Assembly (NCBI GenBank): GCA_964385195.1
Contig: CAYLOC010000006.1
Coordinates: 1-38,022 of the forward strand
Direction of reading: 5' to 3'
Length of the DNA stretch: 38,022 bases
Origin: CAYLOC01 sp964385195
GTDB lineage: Bacteria; Actinomycetota; Actinomycetes; Propionibacteriales; Nocardioidaceae
A program made the position numbers and the translations under genes. Positions 16,272-24,975 of this stretch are shown here, piece after piece (position 1 is the first letter of the stretch; each line of letters begins with the position of its first letter). The notes beneath the pieces were generated by a model. That model was not told the origin of the DNA. It did not search any database and saw only the letters and a program-made list of their open reading frames with translations.

Positions 16272-16301
16272 TATATCGAACCGATATACTCAACCGATAC
16301 A
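16272..16301 (+). promoter_or_regulatory. Palindromic operator and -10 box of padR-ino1
   Basis: A perfect 7-bp inverted repeat, TATATCG-AAC-CGATATA (16272-16288), overlaps TATACT (16285-16290), a near-consensus -10. A second half-site, AACCGATACA (16292-16301), repeats AACCGATATA (16279-16288) at 13-bp spacing. The AT-rich palindrome stands out in this high-GC sequence and resembles PadR-type operators, which are AT-rich palindromes. It lies 54 bp before the PadR start. Autorepression by PadR is inference. Confidence 0.6.
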
Positions 16302-16355
16302 TGCACTGGTCCGTCTCCGCCCCGGAGGCGGCACCTGATCCGAGGGAGAGGCCCC

Positions 16356-16958
16356 GTGGCCAGGAAGCGTGGCGAGGCGCTTGAGTTGGCAGTCCTGGGA
16401 CTGCTGCACGAGTCCTCGATGCACGGCTACGAGCTGCGCAAGAGGCTCAACACCCTCCTGGGGTGGGGACGGGTCCTGTCCTACGGTTCGCTCTATCCGT
16501 GCCTGAAGCAGCTGGTCAGGCGCGGCCTGATCGTGGAGGACCCCGACTCCGCCTCCGCCGTCCCTCCGCACGGGGGGCGTCGCGGCCGCATCGTGTACAC
16601 CCTTACCTCCGACGGCAAGGACCGGTTCGAGGGGTTGGTGTCCGCGGCCGGCCCGAGCGCGTGGGAGGACGACTCCTTCGGTGTCCACTTCGCGTTCTTC
16701 GGTGCGGCAAGCTGTGAGACTCGGCTGCGGATCCTGGAAGGCCGCCGCAGCCGGCTGGAGGAGCGGCTGGAGCTGCTGAAGACGTCGGTGGCCCGCTCCC
16801 GGGAGCGCCTGGACACCTACACCTTGGAGCTGCAGCGCTACGGCCTGGAGTCCGTCCAGCGCGAAGTCCGCTGGCTGACCGAGCTCATCGACAACGAGCG
16901 AGTCGGCCTCGCCCCCATCCGTCCCGACCGTCCCCGGTCACAACATCAAGCGAAGTGA
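16356..16958 (+). CDS. PadR-family transcriptional regulator
   Basis: The 200-residue protein has the PadR winged helix at about residues 7-88 ([22 protein letters not shown], then [16 protein letters not shown] and [15 protein letters not shown]). A C-terminal helical dimerisation domain follows at about 115-185. PadR proteins are dimeric repressors responding to small molecules or envelope stress. The gene begins with GTG at 16356 after GAGGGAGAGG and ends 10 bp before ino1. The same padR-ino1 order occurs in Mycobacterium (Rv0047c-Rv0046c), so it probably regulates inositol synthesis and itself through the operator at 16272-16301. The ligand is unknown. Confidence 0.93.
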   Translation: MARKRGEALELAVLGLLHESSMHGYELRKRLNTLLGWGRVLSYGSLYPCLKQLVRRGLIVEDPDSASAVPPHGGRRGRIVYTLTSDGKDRFEGLVSAAGPSAWEDDSFGVHFAFFGAASCETRLRILEGRRSRLEERLELLKTSVARSRERLDTYTLELQRYGLESVQREVRWLTELIDNERVGLAPIRPDRPRSQHQAK

Positions 16959-16968
16959 GGATAGCTAC

Positions 16969-18063
16969 ATGGGTTCTGACAGCAACCGATCCCTTCGGGT
17001 CGCCATCGTCGGCGTCGGGAACTGCGCCACGTCCCTCATCCAGGGCGTGCACTACTACGCCGACGCGGATCCCTCCGGGAGCGTCCCCGGGCTCATGCAC
17101 ATCCAGTTCGGCGACTACCACGTCAACGACATCGAGTTCGTCGCGGCCTTCGACGTCGACGCGAAGAAAGTCGGGTTCGACCTCGCCGACGCCACCACAG
17201 CCAGCGAGAACAACACCATCCGCATCTGCGACGTACCGCCGACCGGTGTGACCGTCCAGCGTGGACCCACCCTCGACGGCCTCGGTAAGTACTACCAGGA
17301 GACGATCGATGAGTCTGACACCCCACCGGTCGACGTCGTCGCTGCGCTGCGGGAGGCGGCGGTGGACGTGCTCGTCTCCTACCTGCCGGTGGGGTCGGAG
17401 AAGGCCGACAAGTTCTACGCCCAGTGCGCGCTCGACGCCGGCGTGGCGTTCGTCAACGCACTTCCGGTGTTCATCGCCTCCGACCCCGAGTGGGCCGAGA
17501 AGTTCACCGCGGCAGGGGTCCCGATCGTCGGTGACGACATCAAGTCCCAGGTCGGGGCCACCATCACCCACCGCGTCCTGGCCCGGTTGTTCCAGGACCG
17601 CGGCGTCGAGTTGGACCGCACCTATCAGCTCAACGTCGGCGGCAACATGGACTTCAAGAACATGCTGGAGCGGGAACGGCTGGAGTCGAAGAAGGTATCG
17701 AAGACGCAGGCGGTGACCTCCAACATCGACCACGACCTCGGTACCAAGAACGTTCACATCGGCCCCAGCGACTACGTCCAGTGGCTCGATGACCGCAAGT
17801 GGGCCTACGTCCGCTTGGAGGGACGTGCGTTCGGGGATGTCCCGCTGAACCTGGAGTACAAGCTGGAGGTCTGGGACTCCCCGAACTCCGCCGGCATCAT
17901 CATCGACGCGCTCCGTGCGGCCAAGATCGCCAAGGACCGCGGGATCGGTGGGCCGGTGCTGTCGGCGTCGTCGTACCTGATGAAGTCCCCGCCGGTGCAG
18001 CGCCCCGACGACGAAGGACGGGCGGCGGTCGAGGCGTTCATCCGCGGGGAGGTCGCCCGCTGA
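16969..18063 (+). CDS. ino1: Inositol-3-phosphate synthase
   Basis: The 364-residue NAD-dependent enzyme converts glucose 6-phosphate to myo-inositol 3-phosphate. This is the first step toward phosphatidylinositol, mycothiol and related actinobacterial metabolites. The N-terminal Rossmann motif is [16 protein letters not shown] (about 11-26). Family hallmarks are [41 protein letters not shown] (about 186-200), [11 protein letters not shown] and KVSKTQAV. The length matches bacterial Ino1, shorter than the eukaryotic enzyme. It is the second gene of the padR-ino1 operon, with GAGG before the ATG. It is presumably cytosolic. Confidence 0.96.
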   Translation: MGSDSNRSLRVAIVGVGNCATSLIQGVHYYADADPSGSVPGLMHIQFGDYHVNDIEFVAAFDVDAKKVGFDLADATTASENNTIRICDVPPTGVTVQRGPTLDGLGKYYQETIDESDTPPVDVVAALREAAVDVLVSYLPVGSEKADKFYAQCALDAGVAFVNALPVFIASDPEWAEKFTAAGVPIVGDDIKSQVGATITHRVLARLFQDRGVELDRTYQLNVGGNMDFKNMLERERLESKKVSKTQAVTSNIDHDLGTKNVHIGPSDYVQWLDDRKWAYVRLEGRAFGDVPLNLEYKLEVWDSPNSAGIIIDALRAAKIAKDRGIGGPVLSASSYLMKSPPVQRPDDEGRAAVEAFIRGEVAR

Positions 18064-18115
18064 GTCGGCGCCCCCGTCGGGTGCCGCGGCGCGGGCGAGC
18101 GGGGAGAATGAGGGA

Positions 18116-19423
18116 GTGATGGCGTTCGCTGCCGACGTGGCGCACCTGTTGAAGGGGCACCGGTTCCGGCAGTTGTTCGCGGTCCGCGTCGTCAGCCAGG
18201 CCGCCGACGGCGTCTTCCAGGTAGCGCTGGCCTCCTATGTCCTGTTCTCCCCCGAACGCCAGCCCAGCGCCGCGCTCATCGCCGGTGCCTTCGCCGCGGT
18301 GCTGCTCCCGTTCAGCCTGCTCGGCCCGTTCGTCGGCGTGTTCCTGGACCGGTGGTGCCGGCGACAGATCCTGGTCTGGGCGAACCTGGTCCGGGTCCTG
18401 CCGGTGCTCGGCGTCGCCGCCCTCATCGGGGCCGGACGCAGCACGTGGGACCTGCTGCTGCTGGTGCTCGTCGCCCTCGGCCTGAACCGGTTCCTGCTGG
18501 CCGGGCTCGGCGCCTCCCTTCCGCACGTGGTCACCCCCCGCGAACTGGTGCTGGCCAACTCGGTGACGCCGACCAGCGGCACCATCGCGTTCATGCTGGG
18601 CCTCGGTGCAGCCACCGCCGTACGCACCGTCGTACCCCTGGCCGAGCCCGACGTCCTCATCGTCGCCGTCTCCGCCGTGGGGTACGCCGCCGCTGCCCTG
18701 TGCGCCCTGCGGATGCCCCGGTGGCTGCTCGGCCCCGACTTCGACCCGAGCCGCCCGCAGGTCAAGCAGGCCCTCGCGCACGTGGTGCGCGGGCTCCGCG
18801 GGGCCCTGGCGCACCTGCGGGAACGGCCCGCGCCCGCACGCGCGCTGGCGGTGATCGGCGCCCACCGCTTCCTCTACGGGCTATCCACGGTGGCGACGAT
18901 CTTGTTGTACCGGAACTACTTCTACGACTCCTCCGACGTCGAGGCCGGGTTCGCCGGGCTGGCCGTGGCCGTGCTGCTCTCCGGGGTTGGCTACTTCCTC
19001 GCCGCTGTCCTCACCCCGATCGTCACCGCCCGGATCACGCCGCAGCACTGGGTGGTGGCGCTGTTGCTGGCGGCGGCGGTCTTCGAGGCGTTCCCGGGGG
19101 GGCTGTACACCATTCCCGGTGTCTGCATCGCCGCGTTCGTCCTTGGCATCTCCGCGCAAGGCGTGAAGATCTGTGTCGACACCTTCGTCCAGACCGGCGT
19201 GGACGACGCCTTCCGGGGGCGGGTCTTCGCGCTGTACGACATGATCTTCAACCTGGTCTTCGTCGCCGCGGCCGCCGTCGGCGCTCTCGTCCTGCCCGAG
19301 ACCGGCAAGTCCTACGTCGTCCTGGCCCTGATCTGCCTCGCCTACGCCGCGGTCGGCCTGCTCTTCTCCCGTCGAACCGTCACATCCTCTTACCCGAGTG
19401 GGCAGGTTCTCTCACCCAAATGA
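18116..19423 (+). CDS. MFS transporter
   Basis: The 435-residue integral membrane protein has about twelve hydrophobic segments. It starts MAFAADVAHLLKGHRFRQLFAVRVVSQAADG, typical of the MFS_3/enterobactin-exporter-like group. The loop 2-3 basic motif appears as LDRWCRRQILVWANLVR at about 79-95. It sits in the place of a similar MFS gene in Streptomyces, next to ino1 and cca. The substrate is unknown. It begins GTG at 18116 or ATG at 18119; the purine-rich GGGGAG/GAGGGAG lies just upstream of both. Its last eight codons lie inside a palindromic repeat (19395-19440), which provides the stop codon. Confidence 0.9.
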   Translation: MMAFAADVAHLLKGHRFRQLFAVRVVSQAADGVFQVALASYVLFSPERQPSAALIAGAFAAVLLPFSLLGPFVGVFLDRWCRRQILVWANLVRVLPVLGVAALIGAGRSTWDLLLLVLVALGLNRFLLAGLGASLPHVVTPRELVLANSVTPTSGTIAFMLGLGAATAVRTVVPLAEPDVLIVAVSAVGYAAAALCALRMPRWLLGPDFDPSRPQVKQALAHVVRGLRGALAHLRERPAPARALAVIGAHRFLYGLSTVATILLYRNYFYDSSDVEAGFAGLAVAVLLSGVGYFLAAVLTPIVTARITPQHWVVALLLAAAVFEAFPGGLYTIPGVCIAAFVLGISAQGVKICVDTFVQTGVDDAFRGRVFALYDMIFNLVFVAAAAVGALVLPETGKSYVVLALICLAYAAVGLLFSRRTVTSSYPSGQVLSPK

Positions 19424-19465
19424 GAAAAGGTGCCCACTCGCGCGAGAGAACATGACTTCTCGGCG
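19395..19465. repeat. Long hairpin and repeat related to the 9375-9462 array; likely bidirectional terminator
   Basis: A perfect 10-bp inverted repeat, CGAGTGGGCA (19395-19404) and TGCCCACTCG (19431-19440), encloses a second stem, TTCTCTCA/TGAGAAAA (19407-19414 with 19421-19428, 7 of 8 paired). The segment 19430-19465 matches 9399-9434 at 27 of 36 positions without gaps, so it belongs to the same repeat family. It lies between the convergent MFS and cca stops and could terminate both transcripts. Confidence 0.7.
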
Positions 19466-19469
19466 GGGG

Positions 19470-20927
19470 TCAGGAGTCGCGGGCGGCCCACCAGGCACGC
19501 AGCGCCGCGGCCGCGTCGTCCTGCTCCATCGGGCCGTTCTCCATCCGTAACTCCAGCAGGAACCGGTAGGCCTCGCCCACCACCGGCCCCGGCTCCACTC
19601 CCAGGATGTCCATGATCTGGCGTCCGTCGAGGTCCGGCCGGATGGCGGCGATCTCCTCCTCCTGTGCCAGCCGCTCGATGCGCTCTTCGAGGTGGTCATA
19701 GGTACGGCGGAGCCGCTCGGCCTTGCGCCGGTTCCTGGTCGTGCAGTCCGCGCGCGTGAGCACGTGCAGCCGGTCCAGGAGGTCCCCCGCGTCCCGGACA
19801 TACCGGCGTACCGCAGAGTCGGTCCACTCGCCGGTCCCGTACCCGTGGAACCGCAGGTGTAACTCCACCAGCCGGGACACCGACGCGATCTCGTCCCGGG
19901 AGAACCGCAGCGCCTGCATCCGTTTGCGGGTCATCTTCGCGCCGACCACATCGTGGTGGTGGAAAGTGACCGAGCCGTCCGCGGCGAACCGGCGGGTCCG
20001 CGGCTTCCCGACATCGTGCATCAGCGCCGCCATGCGGGTGATGAGGTCCGGCCCGCCGCCGCCGAGCCGTCCCTCCAGCGCGATGGCCTGCTCCACCACG
20101 GTCAGCGTGTGCTCGTAGACGTCCTTGTGCCGATGGTGTTCATCCCGCTCCAGGCGGAGAGCGGGAAGCTCGGGCAGCACCCGCTCGGCCAGCCCGGTCT
20201 CCACCATCAGCAACAGCCCCAGCCGCGGGTGGTCGCCCACCAGCAGCTTCACCAGCTCGTCGCGGATCCGCTCCGCGGAGACGATCTCGATCCGGCCGAC
20301 CATGTCCCGCATCGCGGCGACCACCTCCGGCGTCACGGAGAAGCCGAGTTGGGCAGCGAACCGGCACGCGCGCATCATCCGCAGCGGGTCGTCGGAGAAC
20401 GACTGCTCGGGCGGGCCAGGCGTCCGCAGCCGCTGCTCAGCAAGGTCGTCGAGCCCCCCGAACGGGTCGGCGAAGGGTTGGGCGTGGTCGACCATCGGGA
20501 GCCGGAGCGCCATCGCGTTCACGGTGAAGTCACGCCGGCCGAGGTCACCCTCCAGGGTGTCGCCGAACGCAACCTCCGGCTTGCGGGAGTCGGCGGCGTA
20601 GGCGTCGGCACGGTAGGTGGTGATCTCCAGGCGCCAGTCGCCGACACGAGCACCGATCGTGCCGAAGTCGCGCCCCATGTCCCACGTGGCGTCCACCCAC
20701 CCGCGGAGGCAGTCCTCGATCTGGTCCGGGTGCGCGGAGGTGGTGAAGTCCAGGTCCACCCCGAGCCGGTCCAGCATGGCGTCACGGACCGAGCCGCCTA
20801 CGAGAGCGATCGAGTGGCCCGCCCCGGTGAACCGCCGCCCCACCTCGTCGACGACCGGCGTCGCGCGCAGCAGTTCACGTACGGCGCTGCGCTGAGCGCG
20901 GCTGAGCGGGGGCCCTGACGTCGACAC
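19470..20927 (-). CDS. cca: CCA tRNA nucleotidyltransferase
   Basis: The 485-residue class II nucleotidyltransferase has the motif GGSVRD at 44-49 with the metal-binding DLD at 58-60. DFTVNAMALR and RMMRACRFAAQLGF follow, and then a C-terminal HD domain (LMHDVGKPRTRR). This is the arrangement annotated as PcnA/CCA-adding enzyme in actinobacteria (Rv3907c position). It adds or repairs the 3'-CCA of tRNA, though annotation in this family cannot exclude poly(A) polymerase activity. It is divergent from the DUF6049 gene (83 bp) and convergent with the MFS gene. The start is ATG at 20927. The NUDIX gene often found beside it is absent. Confidence 0.93.
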   Translation of the reverse strand: MSTSGPPLSRAQRSAVRELLRATPVVDEVGRRFTGAGHSIALVGGSVRDAMLDRLGVDLDFTTSAHPDQIEDCLRGWVDATWDMGRDFGTIGARVGDWRLEITTYRADAYAADSRKPEVAFGDTLEGDLGRRDFTVNAMALRLPMVDHAQPFADPFGGLDDLAEQRLRTPGPPEQSFSDDPLRMMRACRFAAQLGFSVTPEVVAAMRDMVGRIEIVSAERIRDELVKLLVGDHPRLGLLLMVETGLAERVLPELPALRLERDEHHRHKDVYEHTLTVVEQAIALEGRLGGGGPDLITRMAALMHDVGKPRTRRFAADGSVTFHHHDVVGAKMTRKRMQALRFSRDEIASVSRLVELHLRFHGYGTGEWTDSAVRRYVRDAGDLLDRLHVLTRADCTTRNRRKAERLRRTYDHLEERIERLAQEEEIAAIRPDLDGRQIMDILGVEPGPVVGEAYRFLLELRMENGPMEQDDAAAALRAWWAARDS

Positions 20928-20971
20928 GATGCACCACTGTATGAGGAAGCCGCCGGTCCCCGCACGGCCGG

Positions 20972-20977
20972 TAGCAT
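20972..20977 (+). promoter_or_regulatory. Putative -10 box for the DUF6049-murJ operon
   Basis: TAGCAT lies 33 bp before the GTG start in the short divergent region. No convincing -35 is visible. The same hexamer occurs upstream of the pseudokinase gene at 24917-24922. Confidence 0.25.
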
Positions 20978-21010
20978 TCTGGCTGTGTCTGCCACGCCTC
21001 GGCTGGTCCG

Positions 21011-23239
21011 GTGATCACGATCCCCACGCGTCACCAAGCACGAATCGTCCTCATCGCCACGGTGGTCCTCGGGTTCCTGCTCACGGCGGCACCGGCGACC
21101 GGGGCGTCGCGACCATCGGGCGATGTCGACACCAGCGGGCTGGTGGCGACCATCACCTCGGTCAGTCCCACCTCGGTGACCCGGGGCAAGCCGCTGCAAC
21201 TGCGGGGCACCATCACCAACACCGGGGACCTGGACTGGAAGGACGTCCAGGTCTACCTGACGATCTCGCACTACCCCGCCACGGACAAGGAGGGGTTGAA
21301 CAGCTTCGCCGCCATCCCCGATGACCAGGGGTTCGCGCCGCGCATCTTTCAGTACGGGCTGTTCGACTCCCTCGGCGACATCCCGCCGGGCACCGAGACG
21401 CCGTACCACCTCTCGGTGCCGTACCAGGACTTGAAGATCAGCGGCGCCCCGGGCGTCTACCACGTCGGGGTGAGCGTGCTGGGCACCAACTCCAAGGGCC
21501 GTGACCTGGTCTCCGACGCCCGGGCGGACACGCTCGTCCCGCTGCTGCCGCGCCCGTCCGAGCAGTCCCAGCTGCACCGTGCCGCAGCAGTACTGATCAT
21601 CCCCTTCACGGCTCCGGTACGGCGGGTCAGCGGGGGCCCGTTCCTCGACGACTCGCTGGCCACGCTGATCTCCCCGGGCGGACGGCTGCGACACTCCCTC
21701 GACTTCGCGCTGCAGGCTCCACCGCACACGCTCCAGCTGCTGGTGGACCCGGCCCTGATCGCCGCACTGACCGACATGAGCACCGGTTACACGGTCGTGG
21801 ACTCACCGCGTCAGATCACCAAGTCCGTGGACCAGACCCTGGAGGTTCCCACGTCCGCGGTCACGACGGGGACGGAAGCCGGCGCGTCTCCGACGGCCCC
21901 CAGCGAGACCGCGCCGACGAAGCCACCCGGTCGGCCCGGCTCGGGGGAGAAGGCCGCCCGGACGTGGCTGGCCGACTTCGAGACCCTGGCCGGCCGACAG
22001 TCCGTCGCACTCGTGCCCTGGGCCGTGCCTGCGGCCGACACGCTGGTGGCGAACCACCTCACCGACGTGGTCACCGATGCGGTCATCAGCAGCCAGCGTT
22101 GGGCGGAGAACCACCACCGGCAGTGGCCGGTGGTCGCCTGGCAACGTGGGGCTGCCCTCACGCCGGAGGCGATGCGCGCGTTCCGCGACGCCGGCGTCCG
22201 GATGCAACTGGTCCCGGAGAAGAGCGTGCCGGACGCGCCCACCGACCGGCAGGGCTACCCCGCTCCGGTGCTCCGGGTCGACCCCGGCCGCGGTGACCCG
22301 CTCCAGACCGTGGTGGTCTCCCACGCCCTGGCCGGTGAGCCGCTCACCGAACACACCACCGCGCTGCAGCTGCGCCAGTCACTGCTCGCCGACACCGTGG
22401 TCCGGTCGCTGAACCCACAAAGCAGCCGCACCACCACCGTCGCCGCGGTCCCGTACAACTGGGACCCCGGGCCCCCGACGCCGGGCACCCATCTCTCCGA
22501 TGCGTTCGCGGTCGAAGCCGTGTTGGCCTCCTCCCTCGGTTCGCTGTCGGCGACCCGCGGGGAGCCCTACGGTGGACCCGTCAAGGCCCCCGCCGACCTT
22601 CGCCGGCAGCTCTCGACTGCGCACCTGACCCTGATGCGCAAGCTGCACACCACCGGCACCACGTTCATCGACCTGCTGACCGCCTGGGCCGAGGAGCAGG
22701 CGCGGGCGCAGCGTCGGCTGTCGCTGGCCGCATCGACGTACTGGTCCACCCACGAGCAGACCGTGTTGCAACTGATGCGTGCGGAACGGGCCAACCTCCT
22801 GACCAAGTTGGCCGAGGTGAACGTCAGCGGGCCGCCGTTCGTGGCCATGTCCAGCGACTCCGGGCGGTTCCCACTCACCATCACCAACGGACTGCAGCGG
22901 CAGATCACCGTGCAGGTGAAGGTACTGCCCGACAACCCCGCATTGAACATCAAACCGATCGAGCCGGTAGACATCGAAGGGGGCGGTCGCCACGTCGTCC
23001 AGGTGATCAGTACGGCGGAGGGCTCCGGGCTGACCAGCGTCCACGCGCGGCTGGCGACGGTCACCGGGCGCGAGTTCGGGCAGGTCTGGAAGTTCGACGT
23101 ACGCGCCACCCACATCGGCATGGTGATCTGGGTGGTGATGGGGGTAGGGCTGGTCGTGCTGTTCGGTGCGGCGCTGTACCGCATCACGGTGCGCCTGCGC
23201 AACGCACACCGCGCCCGCGGCGGCAGGCATACCGCATGA
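21011..23239 (+). CDS. DUF6049 family secreted/membrane protein
   Basis: The 742-residue protein has a signal peptide (about residues 1-32: basic start, hydrophobic core VLIATVVLGFLLTAAPATGA). A long extracytoplasmic region follows, including an early Ig-like/CARDB-type domain (about 40-160). One C-terminal membrane helix lies at about 705-727, with a short basic tail. A Pro/Ala/Thr-rich linker lies at about 285-315. It matches by position Rv3909 and its Streptomyces counterpart, whose function is unknown. Its stop overlaps the murJ start (ATGA), so production is coupled to the lipid II flippase and a role in cell-wall assembly is likely by context only. The start is GTG at 21011. Confidence 0.88.
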   Translation: MITIPTRHQARIVLIATVVLGFLLTAAPATGASRPSGDVDTSGLVATITSVSPTSVTRGKPLQLRGTITNTGDLDWKDVQVYLTISHYPATDKEGLNSFAAIPDDQGFAPRIFQYGLFDSLGDIPPGTETPYHLSVPYQDLKISGAPGVYHVGVSVLGTNSKGRDLVSDARADTLVPLLPRPSEQSQLHRAAAVLIIPFTAPVRRVSGGPFLDDSLATLISPGGRLRHSLDFALQAPPHTLQLLVDPALIAALTDMSTGYTVVDSPRQITKSVDQTLEVPTSAVTTGTEAGASPTAPSETAPTKPPGRPGSGEKAARTWLADFETLAGRQSVALVPWAVPAADTLVANHLTDVVTDAVISSQRWAENHHRQWPVVAWQRGAALTPEAMRAFRDAGVRMQLVPEKSVPDAPTDRQGYPAPVLRVDPGRGDPLQTVVVSHALAGEPLTEHTTALQLRQSLLADTVVRSLNPQSSRTTTVAAVPYNWDPGPPTPGTHLSDAFAVEAVLASSLGSLSATRGEPYGGPVKAPADLRRQLSTAHLTLMRKLHTTGTTFIDLLTAWAEEQARAQRRLSLAASTYWSTHEQTVLQLMRAERANLLTKLAEVNVSGPPFVAMSSDSGRFPLTITNGLQRQITVQVKVLPDNPALNIKPIEPVDIEGGGRHVVQVISTAEGSGLTSVHARLATVTGREFGQVWKFDVRATHIGMVIWVVMGVGLVVLFGAALYRITVRLRNAHRARGGRHTA

Positions 23240-24894
23240 ACGGCCCGCCGCACCGTTCTTCGTCCGGAGGGCTGCTGACCGCCAGCGCCGTGATGGCAGC
23301 GGGGACCGTCGTCTCCCGGGTCACCGGACTGGTCCGGGCGATCCTGCTGGTCGCGGCCATCGGGCTGACGGGTCCCCACGCGGACGCCTTCAACGTCTCG
23401 AACACGATCCCGAACTCGCTGTACATCCTGCTGGCCGGGGGCATCTTCAACGCGGTCCTGGTCCCGCAACTGGTGCGGGCGATGAAGAGCGACCCCGACA
23501 ACGGCGACGCCTACGCCCACCGCATCATCACCCTCGCGGCGCTGGTGCTCGGGGTCGTCACGTTGCTGCTGGTCGTGTTCGCGCCGCTCGTGCTGCGCAT
23601 CTACACCGAGAGCCAGTACTTCACCGACCCTCGGCTGCATGCCGAGTACCAGTCGATGGTCGTCTTCGCGCGGCTGTGCCTGCCGCAGATCTTCTTCTAC
23701 GGCATGTTCGTGCTGCTGGGCCAGATCCTCAACGCACGCGGCCGGTTCGGCCCGATGATGTGGGCACCGATCGCGAACAACGTGGTCGCGATCGCGGTCA
23801 TCGGGCTCTACCTCGCGATGTACGCCGATCGCCCGGCCAGCGGCGGCTACACCTGGAGCCAGGAGCTGCTGCTGGGTCTGGGCTCCACCGTCGGCATCGT
23901 GGTCCAGGCGCTGCTGCTGGTGCCGTACCTGCGGGCCGCGGGTTTCCGGATCCGCTTGCGCTTCGATCTGCGCGGCACCGGGCTGGGACACACGCTGCGG
24001 CTGGGCAGCTGGACGGTCGGGTTCGTCATCGTCAACCAGGTCTCCTATGCAGTGATGACCCACCGGGCCACCGCCGCGACGGCAAAGAGCCCTGACGGGG
24101 CGGGCCTGTCGGTCTACACCAACGCGTTCTTGTTGACCCAGGTACCGCACTCGGTCATTACCGTGTCCCTGGCCACGGCCGTCGTACCGACCCTGTCCCG
24201 GCTCGCCGCCGACGGTCAGATCCCGCAGATGGCGCAGCAGCTGGTCCGGACCCTGCGGATCGCGCTGGCGGCGGTGGTTCCGTTCGCGGTGTGGCTTCTG
24301 GTCCTCGGACCGGTTGTCTCCAGCGTGATCTTCGGCTTCGGTGCCGGGCACGGTCAGACGCAGAGCCTGGGTCTTACCCTGATCGCGTTCGCTCCCGGGA
24401 TGTTGATGCTCAGCGTCCACTACATCGTGCTCCGCGGCTTCTACGCCATGGAGAAGACGCGGGTGGTGTTCCTCATCCAGTGCGGGGTCGCCGCGGTCAA
24501 CATCGCCTTGACGCTGACCCTTCCGCTGCTGGTGACGCCCGCGCATGTGGCGCCGGTGCTCGCCGTCGCCTACGCCTCGGCGTACACGTTCGGGGCGGTC
24601 GTGTCCTCCACGATGCTCGGCCGCGAAGTCGGCGGGTTGCCGAAGTCGGAGTTGTGGGGCTACGTCGCGCGAGTGGCGGTAGCGGCGCTGCCGGCGGCCG
24701 GGGCAGCGTGGGTGGTCGTGCGCGCGCTCCAGGCCGCGGGGCTCCGCACGGAGCAGCAGCTCGACGCACTCGGGATGGCCGTCGCCGGCGGCATCGTGGC
24801 TCTCGCGGTCTACCTCGTTCTCGCCCGGATCTGCCGGCTCAGCGAACTCAACCAGGTGGTCTCGTTGGTCCTTGCCCGAGTTCGGCGTGGATGA
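23236..24894 (+). CDS. murJ: Lipid II flippase MurJ (MviN family)
   Basis: The 552-residue protein has about fourteen membrane segments. Family motifs include TVVSRVTGLVRAILL (about 24-38), ADAFNVSNTIPNSLYILLAGGIFNAVLVPQL (about 50-80) and ARLCLPQIFFYGMFVLLGQILNARGRFGPMMWAPI. MurJ flips undecaprenyl-linked peptidoglycan precursor to the outer face of the membrane. The start overlaps the DUF6049 stop in ATGA. In Mycobacterium the MviN polypeptide also carries a C-terminal pseudokinase and ligand-binding domain; here that part is encoded by the next gene, 81 bp downstream. The name murJ assumes the known family role. Confidence 0.93.
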   Translation: MNGPPHRSSSGGLLTASAVMAAGTVVSRVTGLVRAILLVAAIGLTGPHADAFNVSNTIPNSLYILLAGGIFNAVLVPQLVRAMKSDPDNGDAYAHRIITLAALVLGVVTLLLVVFAPLVLRIYTESQYFTDPRLHAEYQSMVVFARLCLPQIFFYGMFVLLGQILNARGRFGPMMWAPIANNVVAIAVIGLYLAMYADRPASGGYTWSQELLLGLGSTVGIVVQALLLVPYLRAAGFRIRLRFDLRGTGLGHTLRLGSWTVGFVIVNQVSYAVMTHRATAATAKSPDGAGLSVYTNAFLLTQVPHSVITVSLATAVVPTLSRLAADGQIPQMAQQLVRTLRIALAAVVPFAVWLLVLGPVVSSVIFGFGAGHGQTQSLGLTLIAFAPGMLMLSVHYIVLRGFYAMEKTRVVFLIQCGVAAVNIALTLTLPLLVTPAHVAPVLAVAYASAYTFGAVVSSTMLGREVGGLPKSELWGYVARVAVAALPAAGAAWVVVRALQAAGLRTEQQLDALGMAVAGGIVALAVYLVLARICRLSELNQVVSLVLARVRRG

Positions 24895-24916
24895 GCCGTG
24901 GAGACTCCCACGCGGC

Positions 24917-24922
24917 TAGCAT
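24917..24922 (+). promoter_or_regulatory. Putative -10 box before the pseudokinase gene
   Basis: TAGCAT lies 53 bp before the chosen GTG start and is the same hexamer as at 20972-20977. A clear -35 is missing. It could start a transcript for the pseudokinase-sigM-anti-sigma genes. Confidence 0.22.
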
Positions 24923-24975
24923 GGTGACGACGCGGTTTTCCGACCGCTTTGCCGCAATGGACAGGCTGGAGGAGC

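Larger units (their letters stand above)
16013..16355. other. Divergent intergenic region between DUF5318 and padR, with gap
   Basis: No gene is present. The stretch holds the left contig-end copy (16104-16145), 100 Ns, its right copy (16246-16287), and the palindromic operator/promoter for padR. After merging the overlap, the true spacing between the two start codons would be about 200 bp. Confidence 0.65.

Noticed and set aside
15593..16306. Extended DUF5318 reading frame through the Ns
   Set aside because: The frame upstream of 16012 crosses the gap and the operator; the family N terminus begins at the MWSQRS region.
22567..24546. 659-codon minus-strand open frame across DUF6049 and murJ
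   Set aside because: It is antisense to two recognised genes and is low-complexity without any motif.
24949..24975. Upstream TTG start of the pseudokinase
   Set aside because: It adds nine residues without a ribosome-binding site, whereas GTG at 24976 has GGAGGA directly before it.
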